Shown here piece by piece: positions 26,046-34,406 of a stretch of 64,000 nucleotides of DNA (the stretch's first letter is position 1; every line of letters begins with the position of its first letter). The notes beneath the pieces were generated by a model, which had not been told where the DNA came from, ran no database searches, and saw only the letters and a list, made by a program, of their open reading frames with translations. The stretch covers positions 1 to 64,000 of the forward strand of contig CAYMOX010000003.1 of assembly GCA_964392245.1 (NCBI GenBank), written 5' to 3'. The position numbers were made by a program, and so were the translations under genes. The DNA comes from JAAUUJ01 sp964392245 (GTDB taxonomy: Bacteria > Cyanobacteriota > Cyanobacteriia > Thermostichales > Thermostichaceae).

Positions 26046-26423
26046 TCAGACCGACAGGAGCACACCCTTTTCAACCGGATAACCAGCAGACTGCCAGGCG
26101 GACAAGCCTCCCTTCAACTCTGCAACGTTGATGAAGCCAGCCTCTCGCAGTTGTTGGGCAGCAGTGGCGGTAGCCTCATCAGTCTCAGCGTAGACATAAA
26201 TGTCTCGCACCTGTTCACAGCTTTCCTGTACCTTCTCAACCAGCTTGCCCATGGGCACAGAAACAGCACCCATAATGTGAGACGTCTTGAAGCTAGCAGG
26301 ATCTCGAACATCAACAATCGTCAGAGCGGGCTCACCCCACTGCAGTCGAGTTTGAAGATCTTTAGCCGTTGATTGTGGCTTTAAGCCATCAGGAATAACG
26401 ATTAAACCCAGGATATTTTTCAT
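26046..26423 (-). CDS. rhodanese-like domain protein lacking the active cysteine
   Basis: A 125-residue single rhodanese domain with the CH2A motif VDVRDPASFKTSHIMGAVSVP (residues 37-57, shown in part) and C-terminal GGLSAWQSAGYPV. At the active loop, where catalytic members have Cys-x-x-G-x-R, it reads YAETDEAT, so the nucleophilic cysteine is replaced by Ala79. Sulfur transfer is not expected; such inactive domains usually bind partners or anions. It stands alone with a long leader of about 100 bases before the SH3 protein stop. Confidence 0.88.
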   Translation of the reverse strand: MKNILGLIVIPDGLKPQSTAKDLQTRLQWGEPALTIVDVRDPASFKTSHIMGAVSVPMGKLVEKVQESCEQVRDIYVYAETDEATATAAQQLREAGFINVAELKGGLSAWQSAGYPVEKGVLLSV

Positions 26424-26518
26424 AGAACCTCCCGTACTTACCTCTTAATTGTAAAGAAGTATGTAGTCAGTGTAAAGCGTTTGTAACAATCAGTGGACAA
26501 TTAAGCCAGATCCCATAT

Positions 26519-27358
26519 CTACTCTGGACCCAGGTTGCCAGCCTTCACCCAGCCCTCCTGACCATTTTGACGGCGAATGTGTTGCCAGAGACCGTCGGGA
26601 GTGACCTCAAGGACGGTGATCACTTCATTAACTGGCACCCCGCCCACACGGCTGGCATCCAGGTTGGGTTGAGAGCGAATGGCCAATCCCACAGGGACCA
26701 GAACTCGACCTCGTTCTCCAGCCGGAACAAAGGCCGCAGCTGCACTGACATCAGTGTCGTCTGGAGATGAAGCATTCTCGGTTACTGCTGGAGGGGAAGT
26801 CGGCAGGGGCGGGGGAGGTGTTGCAACACTTTGGGGAGCGGGGGTATTGGCTGCCGGAGCGACGGGGGTGGGGGGAGGGGCATTAGTGGGCCCTAAATTT
26901 CCAGCTTTTACCCAGCCCTCTTGACCGTTGAGCTCACGGCGTACCCGTTGCCAGTTACCATCGGAGCTTACCTCCAGAATCTCAACCGTTTCCCCCATAA
27001 CAATTCCTCCCAAATAGGTGGAATCAGCATTGGGCTGACTGCGAATGGCCAGACCAATAGGCTCGATCACCTGGCCTCGTTCTCCGGCATTGATTGCCGC
27101 ATCTCCATCTTCGGCAGCCCCTGAGGACACCGGAGCAGGGGTAAGAGGTTGAGGGGTCGCCAAAGGGGGAGGAGACACCGCAGCGTCAAAGTCTGGAGGA
27201 GCCGGGTTTTCCAGCATCGGGGCGACAAAAAGCCAAATCTGCCAACCTCCGGCGGCCAAGGCTCCCAGGATCACCCCCGTAATCATGAGTCCCCCTAATG
27301 GCAAGGAGACAGGTCTTTCCTGCTGCTCTGGCATATAGGATCGTCTTGGATAAGCCAT
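26519..27358 (-). CDS. membrane-anchored protein with two bacterial SH3 domains
   Basis: A protein of about 279 residues. A basic, proline-containing N-terminus is followed by one membrane helix (LGGLMITGVILGALAAGG), then two SH3b domains of about 65 residues each separated by a Pro/Ala/Thr linker. Both domains share GLAIRSQPN and GQEGWVKAGNLGP. SH3b domains commonly bind peptidoglycan, which would place the bulk of the protein in the periplasm. The start at 27358 (MAYPRRS) is preferred; the frame opens 13 codons earlier at 27397. It diverges from tyrS across about 118 bases. Confidence 0.83.
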   Translation of the reverse strand: MAYPRRSYMPEQQERPVSLPLGGLMITGVILGALAAGGWQIWLFVAPMLENPAPPDFDAAVSPPPLATPQPLTPAPVSSGAAEDGDAAINAGERGQVIEPIGLAIRSQPNADSTYLGGIVMGETVEILEVSSDGNWQRVRRELNGQEGWVKAGNLGPTNAPPPTPVAPAANTPAPQSVATPPPPLPTSPPAVTENASSPDDTDVSAAAAFVPAGERGRVLVPVGLAIRSQPNLDASRVGGVPVNEVITVLEVTPDGLWQHIRRQNGQEGWVKAGNLGPE

Positions 27359-27475
27359 GGCGGAAGTTCCAACTGACAGCGATTGCTTCAGCTCCACTAT
27401 GCTAATGTCCTAGCACATCTCTGGAACTAAACTGACAGCAAATTCCTATTCTGATCTTGAGGAGATAGATCCCCT

Positions 27476-28675
27476 GTGATATCGGCGCAGTCCATCGAAC
27501 AACTCACCCAGCGTGGGGTTGTGGAAATTTTTCCTGGTGGTGCTTCTGCATTGGCAGAGCGGTTACGGACAGCTGATCGGCCTTTGCGCATCAAACTGGG
27601 TATTGATCCCACCCGACCTGATCTGCATCTTGGTCACACGGTGGCCCTGCGCAAACTGCGGCAGTTTCAGGACGCTGGCCAGATTGCCATTCTCTTGATT
27701 GGCGACTTTACGGCCCTGATTGGAGATCCTACAGGTCAATCGGAGGCCCGCCCACGACTGACGCCTGAAACGGTGGCGGCCAATGCCAGCACTTACCTGG
27801 ATCAAGCTAAACGGATCCTGGACTTTGACACCCCCGGGCGATTGGAAGTGCGTCACAATAGCGAGTGGCTAGCTGCTCTCTCTTTGCAAGAGCTCATCGA
27901 ACTCCAGGCCCAAATGACCCTGGGCCAAATGCTGGCGAAAGAGGATTTTTCCCATCGCTACGACTCCGGAACACCCGTTTACCTGCATGAGTTTCTATAT
28001 CCCCTCTTACAGGGGTATGACTCGGTGATCCTGGAGGCGGATGTGGAGTTGGGGGGAACGGATCAAAAATTTAATCTGCTCACAGGCAGAGATCTGCAGA
28101 TCTGGCGGGGTCAGCCCCCCCAATTTGGCCTGCTCCTGCCCCTCCTTGAGGGTCTGGATGGATACCAGAAAATGTCCAAATCGAAAAACAACTACGTGGG
28201 TCTAACCGAACCACCCCTGACCATGTACTCCAAGCTGGAGAAAGTTCCTGACCACTGCATTCAGCACTACTTTGAGTTACTCACCGATCTACCCCTGGAG
28301 ACCCTTCCTGACAACCCTCGCGAACAACAGATCCGGCTAGCCACCGAGATCGTTGCGCAATACTATTCTCCTGATGCTGCGGCTGAAGCCCAACAAACCG
28401 CTAAATCTCTGGTGCTGGAGGGCAGTACCACCGGCATTGGCACCCTGCCTGAATTTCCCATTGCCCAGCTCAGTTTTCCGGCTAAACTCACCTACGTTTT
28501 GCGGGAAACCGGGCTATGTAAGAGTGCTTCCGACGCCCGCCGTCAGATCCATAACGGAGCGGTTCGCCTCCAGGGACAAAAGGTGGATAACCCTGATCAG
28601 GAATTTGCGGAGGCAGCGGAGTTGCAGGGAGAGATCCTACAGGTGGGGAAGAAACACTTTATTCGACTGGTCTAA
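27476..28675 (+). CDS. tyrS: tyrosyl-tRNA synthetase
   Basis: A class I aminoacyl-tRNA synthetase charging tRNA-Tyr. The HIGH-type motif is HLGH (residues 51-54) and the KMSKS loop is intact in YQKMSKSKNN. The C-terminal 65 residues form an S4 RNA-binding domain. The 399-residue length belongs to the TyrZ-like branch. The start is a GTG at 27476 preceded by GAGGAGATAG at a good distance; no ATG fits the conserved N-terminus better. Confidence 0.96.
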   Translation: MISAQSIEQLTQRGVVEIFPGGASALAERLRTADRPLRIKLGIDPTRPDLHLGHTVALRKLRQFQDAGQIAILLIGDFTALIGDPTGQSEARPRLTPETVAANASTYLDQAKRILDFDTPGRLEVRHNSEWLAALSLQELIELQAQMTLGQMLAKEDFSHRYDSGTPVYLHEFLYPLLQGYDSVILEADVELGGTDQKFNLLTGRDLQIWRGQPPQFGLLLPLLEGLDGYQKMSKSKNNYVGLTEPPLTMYSKLEKVPDHCIQHYFELLTDLPLETLPDNPREQQIRLATEIVAQYYSPDAAAEAQQTAKSLVLEGSTTGIGTLPEFPIAQLSFPAKLTYVLRETGLCKSASDARRQIHNGAVRLQGQKVDNPDQEFAEAAELQGEILQVGKKHFIRLV

Positions 28676-28773
28676 ACCCAGTTCCGAATTTGCACAAGTT
28701 CTAACCTCGTTGATGCTAAGATATATGAAGTTTGCATCGAACTGTCGGCTAGCTGTTTCTCGAACTCGCAGCT

Positions 28774-29214
28774 TTGCACCTTGCATCACTTAACAGGGCC
28801 GACCTAGCAATTGCCGAAAACAACCTGAATGATTTCATTTCCGGCACTCTAGGAGGATGGGGTGTGTTCATGCCAAATGTCGATTCGTCAGATGTTTCTA
28901 CAGTGTTCCGGTGGATGCACGAAAGTGCTCGTGAAGAGTTGCTGATCTTTCTTGAGAACAAACCAGCATTACTTGCTATTCAGCTCAGGTTGCTCCTAGA
29001 TGATTATCCGAGGGAACGGCAATTCGCGGTTGAACTGCAGAGCCGGGAGTTATCGGAGCAGCTCTTGGAGGCTCTCAATCTTCGTTACAGCTCCCCCAAT
29101 GATATTGAGGGCTGGATCTGGTTTACAGATGGGTCCTGGGGAAAGCATCATGAAGGGCACTGGCAATTTTTTGAATCAGGTGCCCCACCTTTGCCTCCTG
29201 CGCTGGCTGAATGA
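28774..29214 (+). CDS. hypothetical protein, start uncertain
   Basis: An acidic 146-residue soluble protein with a Trp-rich C-terminal part (IEGWIWFTDGSWGKHHEGHWQFF, shown only as a composition cue) and predicted helices in the middle (REELLIFLENKPALLAIQL). I do not recognise the family. The only start in this frame is TTG 28774, without a Shine-Dalgarno sequence; the frame is closed at 28750. An ATG at 28725 in another frame begins MKFASNCRLAVS, so a frameshift that detached the original start is possible. It lies between tyrS and gyrA on the same strand. Confidence 0.55.
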   Translation: MHLASLNRADLAIAENNLNDFISGTLGGWGVFMPNVDSSDVSTVFRWMHESAREELLIFLENKPALLAIQLRLLLDDYPRERQFAVELQSRELSEQLLEALNLRYSSPNDIEGWIWFTDGSWGKHHEGHWQFFESGAPPLPPALAE

Positions 29215-29349
29215 GCTGCATCCTCAGGCAGCTGGGCTGCGGATGATAAAATAGATGGGCGTCGGCTAGCTGCATCGGTCTCGACCCGACGGATCTGTTT
29301 AGACTCCGGGCAGTTTTTCGCTGGCAATTTTCACTAAGGCATTCCCTGC

Positions 29350-31944
29350 ATGAGCGAGCAAGACGCGATTCGCGTGATTAACACCGATCTCCAACAAGAG
29401 ATGTCTCAGTCCTACCTTGAATACGCCATGAGCGTGATCGTAGGACGGGCCCTGCCTGACGCCCGTGATGGTTTGAAGCCGGTGCACCGCCGGATCCTGT
29501 ACGCCATGCATGAGTTGGGTTTAGCCGCCGACCGCCCCTTTAGAAAGTGTGCACGGGTGGTGGGGGATGTGATCGGTAAGTACCATCCCCACGGTGATGT
29601 GGCGGTTTACGATGCCCTAGTGCGCATGGCCCAGAGCTTTTCGATGCGGGAACGCCTGGTCAATGGCCACGGCAACTTTGGCTCCGTGGATAACGATCCT
29701 CCTGCCGCCATGCGATACACGGAATGTCGGCTGACGGCGTTTGCCCAGGCCGCCATGCTTCAGGATATTGATGCCAACACGGTTGACTTTGGGGACAACT
29801 ATGACGGCTCTCAACAGGAGCCTCTGGTCTTGCCAACTCGCATTCCCCAACTGCTGCTGAATGGCTCCTCAGGGATCGCGGTGGGGATGGCCACCAACAT
29901 TCCCCCTCATAATTTAGGGGATCTCTGCAACGGGTTGATTGCTCTGATCCACAATCCTGAGCTTACCAGTCTGGAGCTGATGCAATACATTCCCGCCCCC
30001 GACTTTCCCACAGGTGCACTGATCATTGGGCAAAGCGGCATTCGTGAGGCCTACACCACGGGTCGCGGATCGGTCACTATGCGCGGGGTGGCCAGTGTTG
30101 AAACCATCGAACACCGGGGACGTCCCGATCGGGATGCGATTGTGATCACGGAGCTTCCCTACCAGACCAATAAAGCCGCCATGATCGAAAAGATCGCTGA
30201 AATGGTCAATGAGAAGCGGCTGGATGGGATTTCGGATATCCGCGACGAAAGCGACCGAGAAGGCATGCGGGTGGTGATCGAACTGAAGCGAGATGCGCAG
30301 GCTCAGGTTGTGCTCAATAACCTCTATAAGCAGACCCCCCTGCAGACCAACTTCAGTGTGAATATGCTGGCGATTGTGGGCCAGGAACCGCGTCTGCTCA
30401 CCCTTAGGGATGCCCTGCAGGTCTTCCTCGACTTCCGCGAAGAAGTGATCGAGCGGCGCACCCGCTATGAGTTGCAAAAAGCAGAGGAACGGGATCATCT
30501 CTTACAGGGATTGTTAATTGCCCTGGCAGAAATTGACCGGATTATTGCCCTGATCCGGGAAGCGGCAGATGCCAGTACCGCTCGAGAACAACTGCAGGAG
30601 GAATTTGGTCTTTCCCAGGCCCAGGCCGATGGCATTTTGCAAATGCAGTTGCGCCGCCTCACAGCCCTGGAAGCCGAAAAGATCCAGGCAGAGCACGAAG
30701 ATCTGGTCCGCCAGATCACTGACTTGAGGGATATTCTCAGCCGTCGCGAACGGGTTCTGGAGATTATCATCTCGGAACTGGATCTGCTGCGGCAACGATT
30801 CAGTACGCCTCGACGCTCTCAACTTTGCAGCGATGAGCTGGAGCTGAACACGATCGACCTGATCGAGAACCGGGAGATGATCGTGTTTCTCACCAACCAG
30901 GGCTATATCAAACGCACTGGTATCGAAGCCTTTCAGGTTCAGGGCCGGGCCACTCGCGGTAAGGCGGGTACCCGCATGAAGGATGACGATACGGTTGAGC
31001 AGTTTTTTGCCTGCCGCAGTCATGACACGATTCTGTTCTTCACAGAGCGGGGTGTTGTCTATTCTGTCATGGCCTACCAGATCCCCGAAGGTAGCCGAAC
31101 TTCCCGCGGGATTGCGGTGGTGCAACTGCTACCCATTTCCCGAGAAGAACGGGTTACTTCCATGGTTCCTGTGACCGAGTTCAGCGATGAAGAATATCTG
31201 GTGATGCTGACCACCGGAGGTTACATCAAGAAAACAGCGCTCTCTGCCTTCGCCAATATTCGCTCCAACGGCCTGATCGCCATCTCTCTGGAGGAAGGGG
31301 ATCAATTGCGCTGGGTACGACGGGCCCGCCCCACGGATGACGTCTTGATGGGAACCCGACACGGGATTTCGATCCGCTTTCGGGCCGATCACGAACAACT
31401 GCGTCCCTTGGGGCGAGCCACACGTGGGGTCAGAGCCATGACCCTGAATGAGGGTGATGCCTTGGTGAGCATGGATATCATCTGTGCTGAGACAGTGGTA
31501 GCCGCTGCTGAGGAAGGTGAAAATCTTTCCAATCCCTGGGTTCTGGGTATTTCTCGGGGGGGATATGGCAAACGCATCGCCATCGATCAGTTTCGGGCCC
31601 AGAACCGGGGTGGTAAAGGGGTGATCGCCTTTAAGTTCCGGCGGGAGGGGGATGAACTGGCAGCCCTGCCGATTGTCAATGCCGAAGATGAGGTCATGTT
31701 GGTCACCAGCCGCGGGATCGTGATGCGGCAGCAAACTAAAGCAATTCCCAGCCAATCTCGCATGGGTACAGGTGTACGGGTGCAACGGCTGGATCCTGAT
31801 GATGGTATTGTCGGAGTGACGGTTGTCCCAGCCTCCATGGCGGATCCCGACGTGCCGCTCCTGGAAACTCCGGATGGGGAGGGAAGTGATGTCACCCTTG
31901 AGGACGTGGAAGGAAGCAATGCAAGCATTGAGGAGATGGAGTAG
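29350..31944 (+). CDS. gyrA: DNA gyrase subunit A
   Basis: GyrA forms the DNA-breaking subunit of gyrase with GyrB and introduces negative supercoils. The 864-residue protein has the winged-helix domain with catalytic Tyr123 in MRYTECRLT, the tower and coiled-coil region, and a C-terminal beta-pinwheel whose GyrA-box reads QGRATRGKAG. In the quinolone-resistance region, GKYHPHGDVAVYD, the residue equivalent to E. coli Ser83 is Val84 while the equivalent of Asp87 is kept. An acidic tail ends the protein. The ATG at 29350 matches family starts. ParC can look similar, but the GyrA-box argues for gyrase. Confidence 0.95.
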   Translation: MSEQDAIRVINTDLQQEMSQSYLEYAMSVIVGRALPDARDGLKPVHRRILYAMHELGLAADRPFRKCARVVGDVIGKYHPHGDVAVYDALVRMAQSFSMRERLVNGHGNFGSVDNDPPAAMRYTECRLTAFAQAAMLQDIDANTVDFGDNYDGSQQEPLVLPTRIPQLLLNGSSGIAVGMATNIPPHNLGDLCNGLIALIHNPELTSLELMQYIPAPDFPTGALIIGQSGIREAYTTGRGSVTMRGVASVETIEHRGRPDRDAIVITELPYQTNKAAMIEKIAEMVNEKRLDGISDIRDESDREGMRVVIELKRDAQAQVVLNNLYKQTPLQTNFSVNMLAIVGQEPRLLTLRDALQVFLDFREEVIERRTRYELQKAEERDHLLQGLLIALAEIDRIIALIREAADASTAREQLQEEFGLSQAQADGILQMQLRRLTALEAEKIQAEHEDLVRQITDLRDILSRRERVLEIIISELDLLRQRFSTPRRSQLCSDELELNTIDLIENREMIVFLTNQGYIKRTGIEAFQVQGRATRGKAGTRMKDDDTVEQFFACRSHDTILFFTERGVVYSVMAYQIPEGSRTSRGIAVVQLLPISREERVTSMVPVTEFSDEEYLVMLTTGGYIKKTALSAFANIRSNGLIAISLEEGDQLRWVRRARPTDDVLMGTRHGISIRFRADHEQLRPLGRATRGVRAMTLNEGDALVSMDIICAETVVAAAEEGENLSNPWVLGISRGGYGKRIAIDQFRAQNRGGKGVIAFKFRREGDELAALPIVNAEDEVMLVTSRGIVMRQQTKAIPSQSRMGTGVRVQRLDPDDGIVGVTVVPASMADPDVPLLETPDGEGSDVTLEDVEGSNASIEEME

Positions 31945-32028
31945 AACCCAGCCCAAGAATCAACAAAATCCTCACTGAAGGTGCTACTTTAGCTTCTAAC
32001 AACATTCTTGAAAGATTCATTAGCTTCC

Positions 32029-32649
32029 ATGAGGTCTACGGTGTCCCACAAGTCAGCGTTTTGGCAGCAGATCCCACTCGTGCGACGGATCAGGACGTAT
32101 CTTAGTGGCCATCCTATCGCTCGCTTAAGCCTGATCCTGCTGGCCTGTTGTGGGCTTTATTTCGGATGGAGCTGGGGAGTCCAGGCCCAAACTCAGCCTG
32201 AGGGAGTGACCATTCCTAACCCTCAGCAATTCCGGGCCCTAGAACAGCCCTCGAATCCACTCAGCTTTAGTCGCGCTGAGGATCTCTCCGCCCAGGCCAA
32301 TGCGGCGATCCAGGCTCAAAATTACGAAGAGGCCATCCGCCTGCTCCAGGAAGCCTTTGATGCCTACAACCAGCGCTCTAATTTCCATCAACAGCTCTCC
32401 ACGAGTTTTTCTGGGATCCAGAACCGTATCTCCGAGTCAGAACGGGATAAAGCACGGGATGCAGCCCAGCTGCGGGATCAGTCTGCCTATGACCTGGCGA
32501 TTGTCTATCGTGCCGCAGGCCGTCCTGAAGACGCGGTGGCCCAGCTGGTGCAGGTGATCGGTAGCCAGGGACCCACCCGAGACCTGGGTCGTCAGTCTTA
32601 CCAGCAATTGCTGGAGATTGGTTTTGTCGATACACCTTTTGACGGTTAG
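32029..32649 (+). CDS. TPR-like exported or anchored hypothetical protein
   Basis: About 206 residues: a basic N-terminus, one hydrophobic segment (LSLILLACCGLYFGWSWGVQAQ) that could be a signal peptide ending at AQA-like residues or an anchor, then a soluble helical domain with tetratricopeptide-like repeats (ANAAIQAQNYEEAIRLLQEAF and YDLAIVYRAAGRPEDAVAQL, in part). TPR folds mediate protein contacts; the partner is unknown. ATG 32029 is chosen over an in-frame TTG at 32008. It follows gyrA after 84 bases. Confidence 0.75.
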   Translation: MRSTVSHKSAFWQQIPLVRRIRTYLSGHPIARLSLILLACCGLYFGWSWGVQAQTQPEGVTIPNPQQFRALEQPSNPLSFSRAEDLSAQANAAIQAQNYEEAIRLLQEAFDAYNQRSNFHQQLSTSFSGIQNRISESERDKARDAAQLRDQSAYDLAIVYRAAGRPEDAVAQLVQVIGSQGPTRDLGRQSYQQLLEIGFVDTPFDG

Positions 32650-32753
32650 CAGAGACTCGGCAACTTCATATCCGGCGACTCAGCCCTCCCTTGAGGTCTA
32701 AACTGAGGCATGCAGTGGCTGCTACTGCGAAAAAAACTTGAGCCTGAACTGTC

Positions 32754-34406
32754 ATGCTTGCAGGAATATTGCTCATTCTGATGGGGGGATTTCTGGCGGG
32801 GCAAGGAGTACGTCGCCTGGGAGTACCTCCCCTCCTGGGAATGATCCTGCTGGGAATCCTGTTGGGACCGCAGGTGAGCGGCGTCCTCACTCCTGAAATG
32901 TTGGCGGCTGCCGATCCGTTGCGCTCTGTGGCCGTCATGATCATCCTGATGAAGGCAGGGCTGGGGCTGGACCGTGAAAAGCTTGTGCAACAAGGATCCG
33001 TGGCACTGAGATTGGGTCTGTTACCCGCAGCTGGTGAAGCCCTGGTCGTGGGCGTCCTGGCCACCGGGATCTTCGGATTTGATCTCGCCACAGGGTTGCT
33101 GCTGGGGTGCATTCTGGGGGCAGAATCTCCGGCGGTGATCGTGCCGGGCATGCTGCGTCTCAAAAGTTTGGGGTGGGGAGTGGAGAAAGGGATCCCGGAT
33201 GCCATTCTGACGGGCAGCACGCTTTCGGATGTATTGATGCTGCTGGTGTTCAGCCTGCTGCTGAATCTGCTGACTGGCGGAGAATCTTCACTGACCACCA
33301 TTGGCCTCTTACCCCTACAGGTGGTACTCCAGGTGGGGCTGGGGCTGGCTGTGGGATGGGGGGCCGCGAAACTCCTGATCCGATTTCTTCAGAGCCTCTG
33401 GACCCAAACGATTGTGCATGATGTCCTCATTACCGCCTGCCTGTCTCTCGGTCTGGTGATCAGTGCTGAGGCCTGGCCCTTTTTTTCTGGCTACTTGGCG
33501 GTCATGGGCCTGGGCTTTTTTTTGATGGCTGAGGATCCGCCCCTGGCTCGGCCTTTGCGTACGGGCTTTGATGCTCTCTGGGTGGTGTTTGAGATCCTGC
33601 TGTTTGTGCTGCTGGGGGCAAGTGTGCAATTACAGACGCTGGCGGCAGTACTGATCCCGGGGATCCTGGTCCTAGGCATCGGCACATTGGTCGGTCGCGG
33701 GTTGGGATGGTGGCTCTCCACCCTGGGCAGCAACTGGACCTGGCGAGAACGACTCTTTTTGTTGCCAGCTAACTCTGCCAAAGCCACCGTTCAGGCGGCC
33801 ATTGGAGCCATTCCTCTGTCACTGGGGATCGAAGGGGGCGAGATCATTCTGGCCATGGCTGCCCTTTCCATTCTGCTCAGCGCTCCCCTGGGGGCCTGGG
33901 GGATCCTCACCTTTGCCCCGCGGCTGCTGGTGCAGGGAGAGGTGGATCCAACGCGGATCAGTGTGAGCAATAAACCCCGGATTCTGGCAGCTGTGGATAC
34001 TTCAGAGCTGGCTCCCGTCGTCCTGAAAAAAAGTGCTGAGCTGGCTCGCCGCAGTGATGGCGAAGTGGTCGTTCTCCATGTGCGTACCCAGTCCGGCAAT
34101 GGGATTCAGAATTTACAAGATCAGGTACAGATGCAGCTGGCCGATGTCCGCCATGAATTTCGAGTAATTGAGGGCGTAGTGCCCGAAGCCATTGTGCAAC
34201 TGGCTACAGATCTCCAGGTGACGGAAATTGTGCTGGGAAAACGAGGCCACCGTTGGTTGGAGCAAATCCGATTGGGATCCGTCTCTGAGGCGGTTCTGGA
34301 GAAATGTGCAGTGCCTGTGATCCTGGTGGAGGCTGCTGTAGCCAGGTCAACCTCTGCTTCAGCTTCATCGACTGGCAATTGCGACCATGAACCCGGAAGG
34401 CCATGA
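32754..34406 (+). CDS. cation:proton antiporter with C-terminal USP domain
   Basis: A 550-residue fusion. Residues 1-390 are a CPA-type sodium or potassium/proton antiporter with about 12 helices (PPLLGMILLGILLGP, GAESPAVIVPG). Residues of about 403-535 are a universal stress protein domain (RILAAVDTSELAPVVLKKSAELA, VVLHVRTQ, IVLGKRGH) that in relatives binds ATP or cyclic-di-AMP and gates transport. The combination suggests ion or pH homeostasis at the plasma or thylakoid membrane regulated by a nucleotide. The next gene starts 20 bases before its stop, so the two are probably translated together. Confidence 0.88.
   Translation: MLAGILLILMGGFLAGQGVRRLGVPPLLGMILLGILLGPQVSGVLTPEMLAAADPLRSVAVMIILMKAGLGLDREKLVQQGSVALRLGLLPAAGEALVVGVLATGIFGFDLATGLLLGCILGAESPAVIVPGMLRLKSLGWGVEKGIPDAILTGSTLSDVLMLLVFSLLLNLLTGGESSLTTIGLLPLQVVLQVGLGLAVGWGAAKLLIRFLQSLWTQTIVHDVLITACLSLGLVISAEAWPFFSGYLAVMGLGFFLMAEDPPLARPLRTGFDALWVVFEILLFVLLGASVQLQTLAAVLIPGILVLGIGTLVGRGLGWWLSTLGSNWTWRERLFLLPANSAKATVQAAIGAIPLSLGIEGGEIILAMAALSILLSAPLGAWGILTFAPRLLVQGEVDPTRISVSNKPRILAAVDTSELAPVVLKKSAELARRSDGEVVVLHVRTQSGNGIQNLQDQVQMQLADVRHEFRVIEGVVPEAIVQLATDLQVTEIVLGKRGHRWLEQIRLGSVSEAVLEKCAVPVILVEAAVARSTSASASSTGNCDHEPGRP

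Noticed and set aside
31129..31956. long open frame antisense to gyrA
   Set aside because: It lies entirely opposite a conserved gyrA, has no recognisable domain and its composition is the complement of gyrA codon bias.
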